From NCBI GenBank assembly GCA_017542245.1, contig JAFXXN010000053.1, positions 1 through 64,000 on the forward strand: a stretch of 64,000 nt of DNA, written 5' to 3'. The stretch comes from Lachnospiraceae bacterium. GTDB lineage: Bacteria; Bacillota; Clostridia; Lachnospirales; Lachnospiraceae. A program made the position numbers and the translations under genes. Under the pieces are notes generated by a model. The model was not told where the DNA came from. It did no database searches and saw only the letters and a program-made list of their open reading frames with translations. Below, one piece after another: positions 1 to 8,754 of this stretch. Within the stretch, counting starts at the first letter, position 1, and each line of letters begins with the position of its first letter.

Positions 1-1021
1 CGGTAACGTCAGTTGTTCTGAAATAGAACTGAGGTCTGTAGTTGTTGAAGAAAGGTGTATGACGTCCACCCTCGTCCTTGGTAAGAACGTAAACCTGAGC
101 GGTAAACTTCTTATGGCAATGAACTGAACCGGGCTTAACGAGAACCTGTCCTCTTTCGATATCTGTTCTGTTTACACCACGAAGAAGGCAACCGATGTTA
201 TCACCAGCCTGACCTTCATCAAGGAGCTTACGGAACATTTCAACACCTGTAACAACAACCTTACGGGTCTCTTCACGAACACCAACGATCTCAACTTCGT
301 CAGATACATGAACTACACCACGCTCTACACGGCCGGTAGCAACTGTACCACGACCGGTGATAGAGAATACGTCCTCGACAGGCATAAGGAAAGGCTTATC
401 TGTATCACGAACGGGATCAGGGAAGTACTCATCAACTGTATGCATAAGTTCAAGGATCTTATCGCCCCACTCTCCTGAAGGATCTTCAAGAGCCTTAAGA
501 GCTGAACCACGAATGATAGGACAACCTGTGAAGCCATACTCTTCAAGCTGCTCAGTGATCTCCATTTCAACGAGCTCTAAGAGTTCTTCATCATCAACCA
601 TATCACACTTGTTCATGAATACAACGATTCTCGGAACACCAACCTGACGTGAAAGAAGGATGTGCTCCTTTGTCTGAGCCATAACACCGTCGGTAGCAGC
701 TACAACAAGGATAGCGCCGTCCATCTGAGCAGCACCGGTGATCATGTTCTTAACGTAGTCAGCATGGCCGGGGCAGTCAACGTGTGCGTAATGTCTCTTC
801 TCTGTCTCATACTCAACGTGAGCGGTTGAGATTGTTATACCACGTGCCTTCTCTTCGGGAGCCTTGTCGATCTTATCAAAATCAACAACCTCGCCAAGTC
901 CAAGTCTTGTAGCAAGAACCTTGGTGATAGCAGCAGTTAAAGTGGTCTTACCATGATCAACGTGACCAATGGTACCAATGTTACAATGGGGCTTAGTTCT
1001 TTCGAATTTTGCTTTTGCCAT
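1..1021 (-). CDS. tuf: Elongation factor Tu (partial, C-terminus off the left edge)
   Basis: EF-Tu is the GTPase that carries aminoacyl-tRNA to the ribosomal A site. The reading frame starts at an ATG whose complement is at 1019-1021, behind an AAGGAGGAA ribosome binding site. It opens [19 protein letters not shown], followed by the P-loop GHVDHGKT at residues 19-26. About 340 of the usual roughly 397 residues are inside the window; the end of domain 3 is missing. It is the last gene of the rpsL-rpsG-fusA-tuf group but has its own consensus-like promoter at 1147-1175, which fits its need for high output. Identification is secure. Confidence 0.97.
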   Translation of the reverse strand, partial: MAKAKFERTKPHCNIGTIGHVDHGKTTLTAAITKVLATRLGLGEVVDFDKIDKAPEEKARGITISTAHVEYETEKRHYAHVDCPGHADYVKNMITGAAQMDGAILVVAATDGVMAQTKEHILLSRQVGVPRIVVFMNKCDMVDDEELLELVEMEITEQLEEYGFTGCPIIRGSALKALEDPSGEWGDKILELMHTVDEYFPDPVRDTDKPFLMPVEDVFSITGRGTVATGRVERGVVHVSDEVEIVGVREETRKVVVTGVEMFRKLLDEGQAGDNIGCLLRGVNRTDIERGQVLVKPGSVHCHKKFTAQVYVLTKDEGGRHTPFFNNYRPQFYFRTTDVT

Positions 1022-1146
1022 TTCTAAATTTCCTCCTTAAATTATGCTCTTCTTGAGCTAATGAAATATTGCCGGCAGCATGTGTCCGGTCGATGCGGTG
1101 CTGCCCTTTAGCATATGTTTGGGAGTCAAAACCGCTCATATGCTAC

Positions 1147-1175
1147 ATTATATTGCAAAACATAAATTTTTTCAA
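1147..1175 (-). promoter_or_regulatory. tuf promoter and structured leader
   Basis: On the minus strand TTGAAA (1170-1175) and TATAAT (1147-1152) are separated by exactly 17 nt. The leader that follows, about 120 nt long, contains two inverted repeats (AGCATATG with CATATGCT, and GGCAGCA with TGCTGCC) before the tuf ribosome binding site. This would give tuf a transcript separate from fusA. Whether the leader hairpins regulate anything cannot be seen. Confidence 0.7.
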
Positions 1176-1225
1176 GTATTATTTTATTTTTTGCTGATTA
1201 TTTATAAAAATTTTGTTTTTCAGGA

Positions 1226-3346
1226 TCATTTACCTGTTTTCTTATCAAGAACTTTCTCCTGAACACTCTTCGGAACGGGCTCATAGGTTGAGAAGAACAT
1301 TGAGAATGCTCCACGTCCCTGAGTCTTTGAACGAAGAGTTGTGGTATATCCGAACATTTCGGAAAGCGGTACATAACCACGGATAAGCTTGGTTCCGTTA
1401 ATATCCTCTGTTCCCTCGATACGTCCACGTCTTGAACTGATATCACCGATAACATCTCCCATGTAATCCTCGGGAACGGTGATTTCAACTCTCATGATGG
1501 GCTCTAAGAGAACGGGATTTGCCTTCTGCATAGCCTCCTTGAATGCCATAGAACCGGCAATCTTGAATGCCATTTCTGAAGAGTCAACTTCATGGAATGA
1601 ACCGTCATAGCAGTTAGCATGAACACCGAGTACAGGGAATCCGCCAAGGATACCTGACTTCATAGCATCTTCGATACCTGCTGAAACTGCAGGGATGTAT
1701 TCCTTCGGAATAGCTCCGCCGACAACAGTTGACTCAAATTCATAAGTCTTGTCGCCGTTAACATCCATAGGTGTGAAGATAACCTTACAGTGACCGTACT
1801 GACCACGTCCACCTGACTGCTTAGCATACTTGGAATCAACCTCAACCTCTTTTGTGATACCCTCTTTGTATGCAACCTGAGGAGCACCAACATTTGCCTC
1901 AACGTGGAATTCACGAAGAAGACGGTCAACGATGATATCAAGGTGAAGCTCGCCCATACCTGCGATAATGGTCTGGCCAGTTTCAGGGTTTGTGGTAACA
2001 CGGAATGTAGGATCTTCCTCGGCAAGCTTTGCAAGAGCCTCGCCCATCTTATCCTGTCCTGCCTTGGTCTTGGGCTCGATAGCGATATCGATAACGGGCT
2101 CCGGGAATTCCATAGACTCGAGGATAACGGGATGCTGCTCGTCACAGATAGTATCACCTGTGGTGGTATACTTAAGACCTACTGCTGCTGCAATATCACC
2201 TGAGTATACTTTATCGAGCTCCATTCTCTTATTAGCATGCATCTGAAGGATACGTCCAACTCTTTCCTTCTTATTCTTTGTTGCATTTAATATGTACGAA
2301 CCTGTATTCATAGTTCCTGAATAAACACGGAAGAATGCAAGTTTTCCTACGAAAGGATCTGCCATGATCTTGAATGCAAGTGCTGCGAAAGGCTCTTCAT
2401 CTGAAGACTTTCTGTGTACTTCATTTCCATCAAGGTCAGTACCCTTAATATCTGCTACATCTGTAGGTGCGGGCAGATACTCAATGACTGCGTCAAGTAG
2501 CTTCTGTACGCCCTTGTTTCTGTATGCTGTTCCGCAAAGTACAGGAATGATGGTACCTTCGATAGTTGCCTTACGAAGTGCCTTCTTTAAATCTTCAGTA
2601 CTGGGCTCTTCTCCACCGAGGTACTGATCGATAAGTTCTTCATCTGTCTCACAGATAGACTCGATCATTTTCTGCCTGTATTCTTCGCACTGTTCCTGCA
2701 TGTCAGCAGGGATATCTCCAACAGTGATATCCTGGCCCTTTTCGTCATTATAAATATATGACTTCATCTCAAAAAGGTCTACAATACCTTTGAAGGTATC
2801 TTCCTTACCGATAGGAAGTTCTACCGGAACAGGATTCTTTGAAAGCCTTGTACGGATCATGTCAACAACATTAAAGAAGTTCGCACCTGCGATATCCATC
2901 TTGTTGACAAATGCCATACGAGGAACATTGTATTTATCAGCCTGACGCCATACTGTTTCAGACTGAGGCTCAACACCGCCCTTTGCACAGAATACACCGA
3001 CAGCTCCGTCGAGTACACGGAGTGAACGCTCAACTTCTACTGTAAAGTCTACGTGACCGGGTGTGTCGATAATATTGATACGATGCTCTAAAGCTCCTGC
3101 CTTAGGCTTCGTGAACTCCTCCAATGTCCAGTGACATGTGGTAGCGGCTGAAGTGATGGTAATACCCCTTTCTTGTTCTTGCTCCATCCAATCCATTGTA
3201 GCAGTACCTTCATGAGTATCACCAATCTTATAATTGATACCGGTATAAAAAAGAATTCTCTCTGTAAGTGTGGTCTTGCCGGCATCGATATGAGCCATGA
3301 TACCTATATTTCTAGTTCTATCCAACGGATATTCTCTTCCAGCCAA
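1226..3346 (-). CDS. fusA: Elongation factor G
   Basis: EF-G catalyses ribosomal translocation and, with RRF, ribosome recycling. The product is 706 aa, normal for the family. The GTPase motifs are present: AHIDAGKT at residues 18-25, DTPGH near 95 and NKMD near 148. They are followed by EF-G domains II-V. The start codon is TTG (complement CAA at 3344-3346): the frame reads TTG-GCT-GGA for (M)AG, with AGGGGG 9 nt upstream and no better ATG. That is an unusual start for such a highly expressed gene. Only 14 bp separate it from rpsG, so the two are co-transcribed. Confidence 0.97.
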   Translation of the reverse strand: MAGREYPLDRTRNIGIMAHIDAGKTTLTERILFYTGINYKIGDTHEGTATMDWMEQEQERGITITSAATTCHWTLEEFTKPKAGALEHRINIIDTPGHVDFTVEVERSLRVLDGAVGVFCAKGGVEPQSETVWRQADKYNVPRMAFVNKMDIAGANFFNVVDMIRTRLSKNPVPVELPIGKEDTFKGIVDLFEMKSYIYNDEKGQDITVGDIPADMQEQCEEYRQKMIESICETDEELIDQYLGGEEPSTEDLKKALRKATIEGTIIPVLCGTAYRNKGVQKLLDAVIEYLPAPTDVADIKGTDLDGNEVHRKSSDEEPFAALAFKIMADPFVGKLAFFRVYSGTMNTGSYILNATKNKKERVGRILQMHANKRMELDKVYSGDIAAAVGLKYTTTGDTICDEQHPVILESMEFPEPVIDIAIEPKTKAGQDKMGEALAKLAEEDPTFRVTTNPETGQTIIAGMGELHLDIIVDRLLREFHVEANVGAPQVAYKEGITKEVEVDSKYAKQSGGRGQYGHCKVIFTPMDVNGDKTYEFESTVVGGAIPKEYIPAVSAGIEDAMKSGILGGFPVLGVHANCYDGSFHEVDSSEMAFKIAGSMAFKEAMQKANPVLLEPIMRVEITVPEDYMGDVIGDISSRRGRIEGTEDINGTKLIRGYVPLSEMFGYTTTLRSKTQGRGAFSMFFSTYEPVPKSVQEKVLDKKTGK

Positions 3347-3360
3347 AGTAGTTTACCCCC

Positions 3361-3831
3361 TTACCATCTGAAATGAGCAAATGCCTTATTAGCCTCTGCC
3401 ATCTTATGCATATCTTCCTTACGCTTTACTGCGTTTCCTGAGTTATTGGAAGCGTCGATGATCTCTCCTGCGAGTCTGTCAATCTGTGTCTTCTCGCCTC
3501 TCTTACGTGAGAATAATGTCATCCAGCGAAGTGCAAGAGCCTGACGACGTTCTGCTCTAACCTCGATAGGTACCTGATATGTAGCACCACCGATACGGCG
3601 AGCCTTAACTTCAAGCTGAGGCATGATGTTGCCCATAGCTGCTTCAAATACTTCCATAGCGTCTTTACCGGTCTTCTCAGCTACCTGCTCAAAAGCACCG
3701 TAGACAATCTTCTGTGCTGTACCCTTTTTGCCATCAAGCATGATATTGTTGATGAGCTTTGTTACAACCTTGCTGTTGTAAATAGGATCAGCTAATACAT
3801 CTCTTTTTGGTGTATGTCCTTTACGTGGCAC
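3361..3831 (-). CDS. rpsG: 30S ribosomal protein S7
   Basis: S7 nucleates assembly of the 30S head and binds the 3' major domain of 16S rRNA. The length of 156 aa is the family norm. The protein opens [18 protein letters not shown] and carries the conserved GGATYQVP stretch. Initiation is at GTG (complement CAC at 3829-3831) behind TAAGGAGGGAAG. The gene lies between rpsL and fusA in the classic str order. The 226-bp gap to rpsL contains a possible weak promoter (TTGACA at 3896-3901, TATGAT at 3875-3880, spacing only 15 nt). Confidence 0.97.
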   Translation of the reverse strand: MPRKGHTPKRDVLADPIYNSKVVTKLINNIMLDGKKGTAQKIVYGAFEQVAEKTGKDAMEVFEAAMGNIMPQLEVKARRIGGATYQVPIEVRAERRQALALRWMTLFSRKRGEKTQIDRLAGEIIDASNNSGNAVKRKEDMHKMAEANKAFAHFRW

Positions 3832-4057
3832 GTTACTTCCCTCCTTAATGAATTTGCGATTTAATCGCCATTAGATCATAGGTACTCACATTCTGTGTCA
3901 ACATGCTTAACTTATTAGTTCAAATTTAATATTGCACGGTTATCCCGCTGCCTGCCGCTTGTTTTGAAAAACTAAGCCAAACATTACGTTAAATATGAGT
4001 TGTTTTTTAATTGTAGTTTCATTCTTGCGAAAATACATCGCATTTTTACGAGTTAAC

Positions 4058-4474
4058 TTATTTCTTCTTAGGTCTCTTTGCGCCGTACTTGGAACGAGCC
4101 TGCATACGCTTAGCAACGCCTGCGGTATCAAGAGTTCCACGGATGATATGATATCTGGTACCGGGAAGATCCTTAACACGGCCTCCACGTACAAGAACAA
4201 CGCTGTGCTCCTGAAGGTTATGTCCCTCGCCCGGGATATAGCTAGTTACTTCCATACCGTTTGAAAGACGTACTCTGGCAATCTTACGAAGTGCTGAGTT
4301 AGGCTTCTTAGGTGTAGTAGTCTTAACTGCTGTACAAACGCCACGCTTCTGAGGTGAAGACATATCAAATGACTTCTTATTTAATGAATTGAAGCTTACC
4401 TGAAGAGCAGGTGCGGTTGACTTTTTCTCAACAGTCTGTCTGCCTTTTCTTACCAACTGATTAAATGTAGGCAT
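4058..4474 (-). CDS. rpsL: 30S ribosomal protein S12
   Basis: S12 sits at the decoding centre. The start is the ATG at 4472-4474 ([12 protein letters not shown]), behind TAAGGAGGAA, and gives 138 aa. The frame stays open further upstream but has no ribosome binding site there and overruns the promoter, so I reject that longer start. The [13 protein letters not shown] and [11 protein letters not shown] stretches are typical of S12 and include the lysine positions where streptomycin resistance arises in other bacteria; both lysines are wild type. It is the first gene of rpsL-rpsG-fusA. Confidence 0.97.
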   Translation of the reverse strand: MPTFNQLVRKGRQTVEKKSTAPALQVSFNSLNKKSFDMSSPQKRGVCTAVKTTTPKKPNSALRKIARVRLSNGMEVTSYIPGEGHNLQEHSVVLVRGGRVKDLPGTRYHIIRGTLDTAGVAKRMQARSKYGAKRPKKK

Positions 4475-4577
4475 TAATTTTTCCTCCTTATTATGATTTT
4501 GATAAATAAAGCGGCCGGCAACACTTCCTATTAAAGTGCGTAACAAAACAACGCATCCGAAAGTGCGCACAAAACGA

Positions 4578-4606
4578 ATTATACAAAGATTTTTTTTTAT
4601 TGTCAA
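4578..4606 (-). promoter_or_regulatory. rpsL operon promoter
   Basis: TTGACA (4601-4606) and TATAAT (4578-4583) on the minus strand are 17 nt apart, a perfect sigma-A consensus. The leader to rpsL is about 95 nt. The position between the upstream terminator hairpin and rpsL makes the str group an independent transcription unit, not a continuation of rpoBC. Confidence 0.85.
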
Positions 4607-4628
4607 GTAAAATTTGAAGTTTTTTGTA

Positions 4629-4674
4629 AAGAGTGACAACAGGGGACGGCGAACCGTCCCCTGTTGTCACTCTT
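4629..4674. repeat. Perfect 21-bp inverted repeat (GGGGACGG hairpin), probably a terminator
   Basis: Arms 4629-4649 and 4654-4674 are perfectly complementary around the 4-nt loop CGAA, with GGGGACGG/CCGTCCCC at the tip. It lies after the fusion gene and before the rpsL promoter, where a terminator is expected. On the minus strand it is followed by TTTACAAAAAA, not a clean T run. The ACGG..CCGT tip recurs in hairpins at 27408-27446 and 60163-60205, so this is a dispersed hairpin family. Another imperfect hairpin (GCTTAGAAA with TTTCTAAGC) occupies about 4699-4732. Confidence 0.7.
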
Positions 4675-4734
4675 AAGTGCATCTTCATGTTAACGGTGCT
4701 TAGAAAATTTTTTTCGCTAAAATTTCTAAGCTAA

Positions 4735-7260
4735 TCAAGCAGTTACAATTGCGTTAGCGGCCTGAAGTCCAAACTTCTCGACTGCGTCCTCTCGCATCTT
4801 GTATTTAAGTATTTTACCTGCTGCGTTCATTGGGAAGGAATCTACAAAGTCAACATATCTCGGGATTTTGTGTTTTGCCATGTTCTTTCTTACATAATCC
4901 TTGAGTTCGTCAGCTGTCATTGTTTCGCCTTCTTTAAGGATAACGCAGGCCATGATCTCCTCACCGTAGTCACGGTCCGGAACACCTATAACCTGAACAT
5001 CGTCAACCTTTGGATGGGTATAAATAAATTCTTCTATTTCTTTCGGGTAGATATTCTCACCGCCTCTGATGATCATATCTTTTATACGTCCGGTTATCTT
5101 GTAATTGCCTTCCGGAGTACGTCTTGCAAGATCGCCGGTATGAAGCCATCCGTTCTCATCTATAGCTGCTGCTGTAGCTTCAGGCATTTTGTAATATCCC
5201 TTCATTATATTATAACCGCGGGCTACAAACTCTCCATCTACATTATCAGGAAGATCCTCTCCCGTCTCCGGATCCACGATCTTACACTCAACACCGTAGA
5301 AAGGACCACCTACTGTATTTACTCTGACTTCAAGAGAATCTGTCGTCTTACTCATGGTACATCCGGGACTTGCCTCGGTCTGACCGTAAACAATAACAAT
5401 TTCGGTCATGTTCATCTTGTCCACAACCTCCTGCATTACCTTGATAGGGCAGGGACTTCCGGCCATGATACCTGTTCTCATATGAGAAAAGTCTGTTTTG
5501 TCAAAATTCTCATGTCCGAGCATTGCAATAAACATAGTAGGAACGCCATGAAATGCCGTAATCTTCTCGCGGTTTATGCAGTCAAGGCCTTTTCTCGGTG
5601 AAAAAGCGGTTATAGGACACATTGTAGTTCCGTGTGTCATCGATGCAGTCATTGCCAAAACCATTCCGAAACAGTGGAACATAGGCACCTGGATCATCAT
5701 CCTGTCAGCCGTTGAAAGATCCATACCGTCACCTATGGCTTTTCCGTTATTTACTACATTATAATGTGTAAGCATAACTCCCTTAGGGAAACCGGTTGTA
5801 CCGGATGTATACTGCATGTTTGCCACATCATGTTTATCTATAAAACGACGTCTGAACTCAACTTCCTTCTGTGATACCGTATCCGAAAGAGAAATTGCCT
5901 CATCCCAAGTATAGCATCCGGGATGCTTGCCGCCGGCCACGACTACATTCTTAAGAACAGGCAGTCTTTCTGCCGCAAGATGACCGGGCTGGCAATCCTT
6001 AAGTTCCGGACAAAGCTCGTTTATTATCTCTACATAGTTAATATCCTTAAAATTCTCTATCATTACCAGGGTCTGGGTATCCGACTGACGCAGAAGATAT
6101 TCTATTTCGTGTACACGATATGCGGTATTAACAGTAACCAGAACCGCTCCTATCTTCGTTGTTGCCCAAAAGGTTATATACCACTGAGGTACATTTGTAG
6201 CCCAGATAGCAACATGATCGCCTTTTCTTACACCCATTGCAATAAGACTTCTGGCAAAAGTATCAACATCATTCCTGAACTCTATATATGTTCTTGTATA
6301 ATCAAGTTCAGTGTATCTAAATGCATACTGATCCGGGAATTCCTTGCACATACGGTCAAGTACATCAGGGAATGTATAATCGATCAGCTGTTCCTTAGGC
6401 CAAACGTATTTACCGGTATGAGCTTTATTATCCTGAAGTTTATCCTCACGCTCAGCACGGTATTCAGCCATATAGTTAGCAAAATGAGGAAATGCAATAC
6501 CTGCATTCTGGAGCTCTTTGTCCCAGCGTTTTACCCATTCCAATGATACATAGCCGCTATAACCTATCTCAGCCAATGAAGCAAATATGCTCTTTAAGGG
6601 CATATCACCCTGTCCCATAAGCTTATATTTAGGTTTTCCGTTTACCATTATACTGTCCTTTACATGGACATGTTTAATATATGCGCCTATATTCTTTACG
6701 GTTTCCTCGGGAGATTCCTCCATATATCTGTATGGATGATGAATATCCCAGAGAACAGCCACCCTGTTACTTTCTGTATTTTCAATAAGTCTCTTCATAC
6801 GGAGAGTATCCGAATATACACCGTTAGTCTCTACAAGCAGTGTTATCCCTTCATATTTTGAAGCTATCTCTGCCAGTTCCTTTAATACGGATACAACATA
6901 TTCATCATCTGCATCAGAAACAGGCTCCGGATCTTTATCGGCCAGAAGCCTTATATAGGGAGCTTTTAATTTATCCGCAAGTTCTATATAATCGGATACT
7001 TCCTTTATACACAAATCGTGATCTTCCTTTTCTTTTAGGCAGCACCCTGTGTCAAGGCAAGGAATCTCAAGTCGCAGTTCCGATAGTTTTTTCTTGGTAG
7101 CTTCAATTCTTTTAGGACCAAACTCCGGAGTATTTACCACAGAAATCTGATCTCCGATACCACGTAATTCTATTCCGTCAAAACCTAAATCTTTTGCCAT
7201 TGAATAGATGTCAACCCAGCTAAAATCGGGTGTTGCGATTGTTGAAAAACTGATTTTCAC
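4735..7260 (-). CDS. Fusion protein: TIM-barrel sugar isomerase/epimerase-like domain + AMP-forming acyl-CoA synthetase
   Basis: An 841-aa two-domain protein. Residues 1 to about 275 look like the xylose-isomerase-like TIM-barrel family (sugar phosphate isomerase/AP endonuclease 2 fold), with likely metal ligands in VETN (E144), WDIHH (D172), HVHVKD (about 197-202) and SLEW (E241). Residues about 295-835 are an adenylate-forming acyl-CoA synthetase: YTSGTTGFPKG at 484-494, YGQTEAS, the hinge region GRIKDMIIRGGENIYPKE, and the C-terminal catalytic lysine in AAGKILKYK. The frame is continuous with one ribosome binding site, so the fusion is real in this sequence. Substrates are unknown. Possibly a sugar-derived or hydroxy acid is isomerised and then activated, but that is inference. 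It is a single gene with terminator-like hairpins downstream. Confidence 0.85.
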   Translation of the reverse strand: MKISFSTIATPDFSWVDIYSMAKDLGFDGIELRGIGDQISVVNTPEFGPKRIEATKKKLSELRLEIPCLDTGCCLKEKEDHDLCIKEVSDYIELADKLKAPYIRLLADKDPEPVSDADDEYVVSVLKELAEIASKYEGITLLVETNGVYSDTLRMKRLIENTESNRVAVLWDIHHPYRYMEESPEETVKNIGAYIKHVHVKDSIMVNGKPKYKLMGQGDMPLKSIFASLAEIGYSGYVSLEWVKRWDKELQNAGIAFPHFANYMAEYRAEREDKLQDNKAHTGKYVWPKEQLIDYTFPDVLDRMCKEFPDQYAFRYTELDYTRTYIEFRNDVDTFARSLIAMGVRKGDHVAIWATNVPQWYITFWATTKIGAVLVTVNTAYRVHEIEYLLRQSDTQTLVMIENFKDINYVEIINELCPELKDCQPGHLAAERLPVLKNVVVAGGKHPGCYTWDEAISLSDTVSQKEVEFRRRFIDKHDVANMQYTSGTTGFPKGVMLTHYNVVNNGKAIGDGMDLSTADRMMIQVPMFHCFGMVLAMTASMTHGTTMCPITAFSPRKGLDCINREKITAFHGVPTMFIAMLGHENFDKTDFSHMRTGIMAGSPCPIKVMQEVVDKMNMTEIVIVYGQTEASPGCTMSKTTDSLEVRVNTVGGPFYGVECKIVDPETGEDLPDNVDGEFVARGYNIMKGYYKMPEATAAAIDENGWLHTGDLARRTPEGNYKITGRIKDMIIRGGENIYPKEIEEFIYTHPKVDDVQVIGVPDRDYGEEIMACVILKEGETMTADELKDYVRKNMAKHKIPRYVDFVDSFPMNAAGKILKYKMREDAVEKFGLQAANAIVTA

Positions 7261-7301
7261 GATTTTTCTTCCTTTCTTTGTGTATATTATTATTAATTTT
7301 G

Positions 7302-8432
7302 TTATATGGCTTCACTATAACTTCCAAGATATATGAAACTGTCACATACCTCATTTAATTCATTAATAAGCTGCGTAAGCTTAGGAGAATATGCAGGTAT
7401 ATCTATATCAAAGTAAAACATAAATTCAAATTCTTTGTTCGGCAGGGGACGGCTTTCCAGCTTAAGCAGGTTAATGCCCAGCATATGAAATTTCGAAAGG
7501 ACCTTATACAATGATCCATATTCATGAGGAAGTATCAGCATAAGGCTTGTCCTGTCTGCTCCCGGATATATTTCAAGATTCTTTGATATACAGATAAATC
7601 TGGTATAGTTGTTATCACGATTCTGTACCGAAGCAGCCAAAGGCTTTAGTCCATAATACTTTATACATAATTCAGATGCAAGTGCCGCCACATCCGTTCT
7701 GTCGGATTCCGCAACCATCTTGGCAGCTTTTGCCGTGTTCTCAAACGGAATTATCTTTACGTCCGAAAGAGTACTTAAGAATTCCGAACACTGACTTATC
7801 GCCTGCTCATGTGAATATATTTCACGAATATTCTTTAATTCGGTTCCCTGTTTAGCTAAAAGATTATGAACAATTTTCAATCTCATACTTCTTATTATAT
7901 AGAAGTTATGTTTCATCATAAGATCATAAACCGTATTTACTGTTCCTGCGTAACTGTTTTCAACAGGAATCACGCCATACTTACATAATCCCTTCTCTAT
8001 AGCTGAGAAAACAGCTTCAAAACTGTTAAAAAACAAAATATTGGCATTTTTAAATAATCTGTCACAGGCTATCTGTGAATTTGCTCCTTCCGTTCCCTGA
8101 CATGCAACAGTTGTAAAGTCCGGGAAAAGCTTAGGAGTATTATCTATAGCTTTAATTATTCTTCCTGAAACATCGCTCTGCGCTGTATCCGCCGAAGTTC
8201 TGCTCATTTCATTCATCAGGTTGAATACGACCGGAATATAATCTTTTATGTTTTCCGGATATTTTTCAGCCTCTTCTATAGCTTTACGGCGACGCTGCCT
8301 TAATTCTTCTATAGGAAATTTCTTTTCCCCTATATTACTCAGTTCTTCAGTGATCAATACTCTCTCTGACATTAGCCGGATTATTTCATCATCTATAGTA
8401 TCTATCCTGCTGTTCAGTTCTCCTGCATCCAT
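7302..8432 (-). CDS. pheA: Bifunctional chorismate mutase / prephenate dehydratase
   Basis: P-protein converting chorismate to prephenate and then to phenylpyruvate in phenylalanine synthesis. The N-terminal chorismate mutase helix has RIDTIDDEIIRLMSER. The central prephenate dehydratase domain has GTEGANS and PVENSYAGTV. The C-terminal ACT domain has the phenylalanine-sensing ESRP motif. I choose the internal ATG with AAGAGG upstream (376 aa) over one nine codons earlier that lacks a ribosome binding site. Expression is probably controlled by attenuation: upstream lie a consensus promoter, a small ORF with four Phe codons and an intrinsic terminator (8483-8690). Feedback by Phe through the ACT domain is family knowledge. 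Confidence 0.93.
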   Translation of the reverse strand: MDAGELNSRIDTIDDEIIRLMSERVLITEELSNIGEKKFPIEELRQRRRKAIEEAEKYPENIKDYIPVVFNLMNEMSRTSADTAQSDVSGRIIKAIDNTPKLFPDFTTVACQGTEGANSQIACDRLFKNANILFFNSFEAVFSAIEKGLCKYGVIPVENSYAGTVNTVYDLMMKHNFYIIRSMRLKIVHNLLAKQGTELKNIREIYSHEQAISQCSEFLSTLSDVKIIPFENTAKAAKMVAESDRTDVAALASELCIKYYGLKPLAASVQNRDNNYTRFICISKNLEIYPGADRTSLMLILPHEYGSLYKVLSKFHMLGINLLKLESRPLPNKEFEFMFYFDIDIPAYSPKLTQLINELNEVCDSFIYLGSYSEAI

Positions 8433-8482
8433 GGCTGCCTCTTTCTTATACAGTAACATTTGATTATTCGCTTAGTATCAAA

Positions 8483-8512
8483 AATGCGGCACAGGTCAAT
8501 CTGTGCCGCATT
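8483..8512 (-). terminator. pheA leader terminator (attenuator)
   Basis: A perfect 12-bp stem (AATGCGGCACAG with CTGTGCCGCATT, loop 6 nt) is followed on the minus strand by a short T run. It lies between the leader peptide ORF and pheA, so transcripts ending here would not include pheA. An early leader segment also contains AATGCGG, identical to part of one arm, so alternative pairing is possible. Confidence 0.8.
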
Positions 8513-8540
8513 CAAAAATCGTATTAAACAATCTTATGCA

Positions 8541-8621
8541 TCACAAACCGACCTTACTCTCATTGTTTAAGAGTAAAGCAAATAATAAAAATAGGTTTGC
8601 AAAGCTGAATGAGTTGTTCAT
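8541..8621 (-). CDS. pheA leader peptide (attenuation peptide)
   Basis: A 26-codon ORF lies inside the pheA leader, starting at the ATG whose complement is 8619-8621 and ending in TGA (complement 8541-8543). GGAG lies 6 nt upstream of the start. The peptide begins MNNSFSFANLFLLFALLL. It has Phe at positions 5, 7, 11 and 14 (TTC, TTT, TTT, TTT) and six Leu. The terminator begins about 30 nt after its stop codon. This order (promoter, Phe-containing leader peptide, terminator, pheA) matches classical attenuation as in enterobacterial pheL-pheA. The function is inferred from layout; the high Leu content leaves some doubt. Confidence 0.65.
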   Translation of the reverse strand: MNNSFSFANLFLLFALLLNNESKVGL

Positions 8622-8661
8622 AATGTACTCCGCATTTTTGTTTTTTTATACAACAAAACGT

Positions 8662-8690
8662 ATTATAAATACATACCATCGATTTGTCAA
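8662..8690 (-). promoter_or_regulatory. pheA promoter
   Basis: TTGACA (8685-8690) and TATAAT (8662-8667) on the minus strand are separated by 17 nt, a perfect consensus. Transcription would start near 8655 and give a leader of about 220 nt before pheA. The 8433-8754 gap is fully accounted for by this promoter, the leader peptide, the attenuator and the terminator of the nucleotidase gene. Confidence 0.85.
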
Positions 8691-8716
8691 CTAAAAAATT
8701 AAAAAAGTAGAAAAAA

Positions 8717-8750
8717 AATGGCAAAAGCTTCAAACTTCTGCCATTTTTAT
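8717..8750 (-). terminator. Terminator of the 5'-nucleotidase gene
   Basis: AAAATGGCA and TGCCATTTT form a stem around a 15-nt loop, followed on the minus strand by eight T residues. It starts a few bases after the nucleotidase stop codon and ends just before the pheA promoter. Confidence 0.8.
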
Positions 8751-8754
8751 AGTA

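Noticed and set aside
4870-5601. Plus-strand ORF of 243 codons opposite the fusion gene
   Set aside because: Antisense shadow of the well-conserved acyl-CoA synthetase domain; no start signal and implausible composition.
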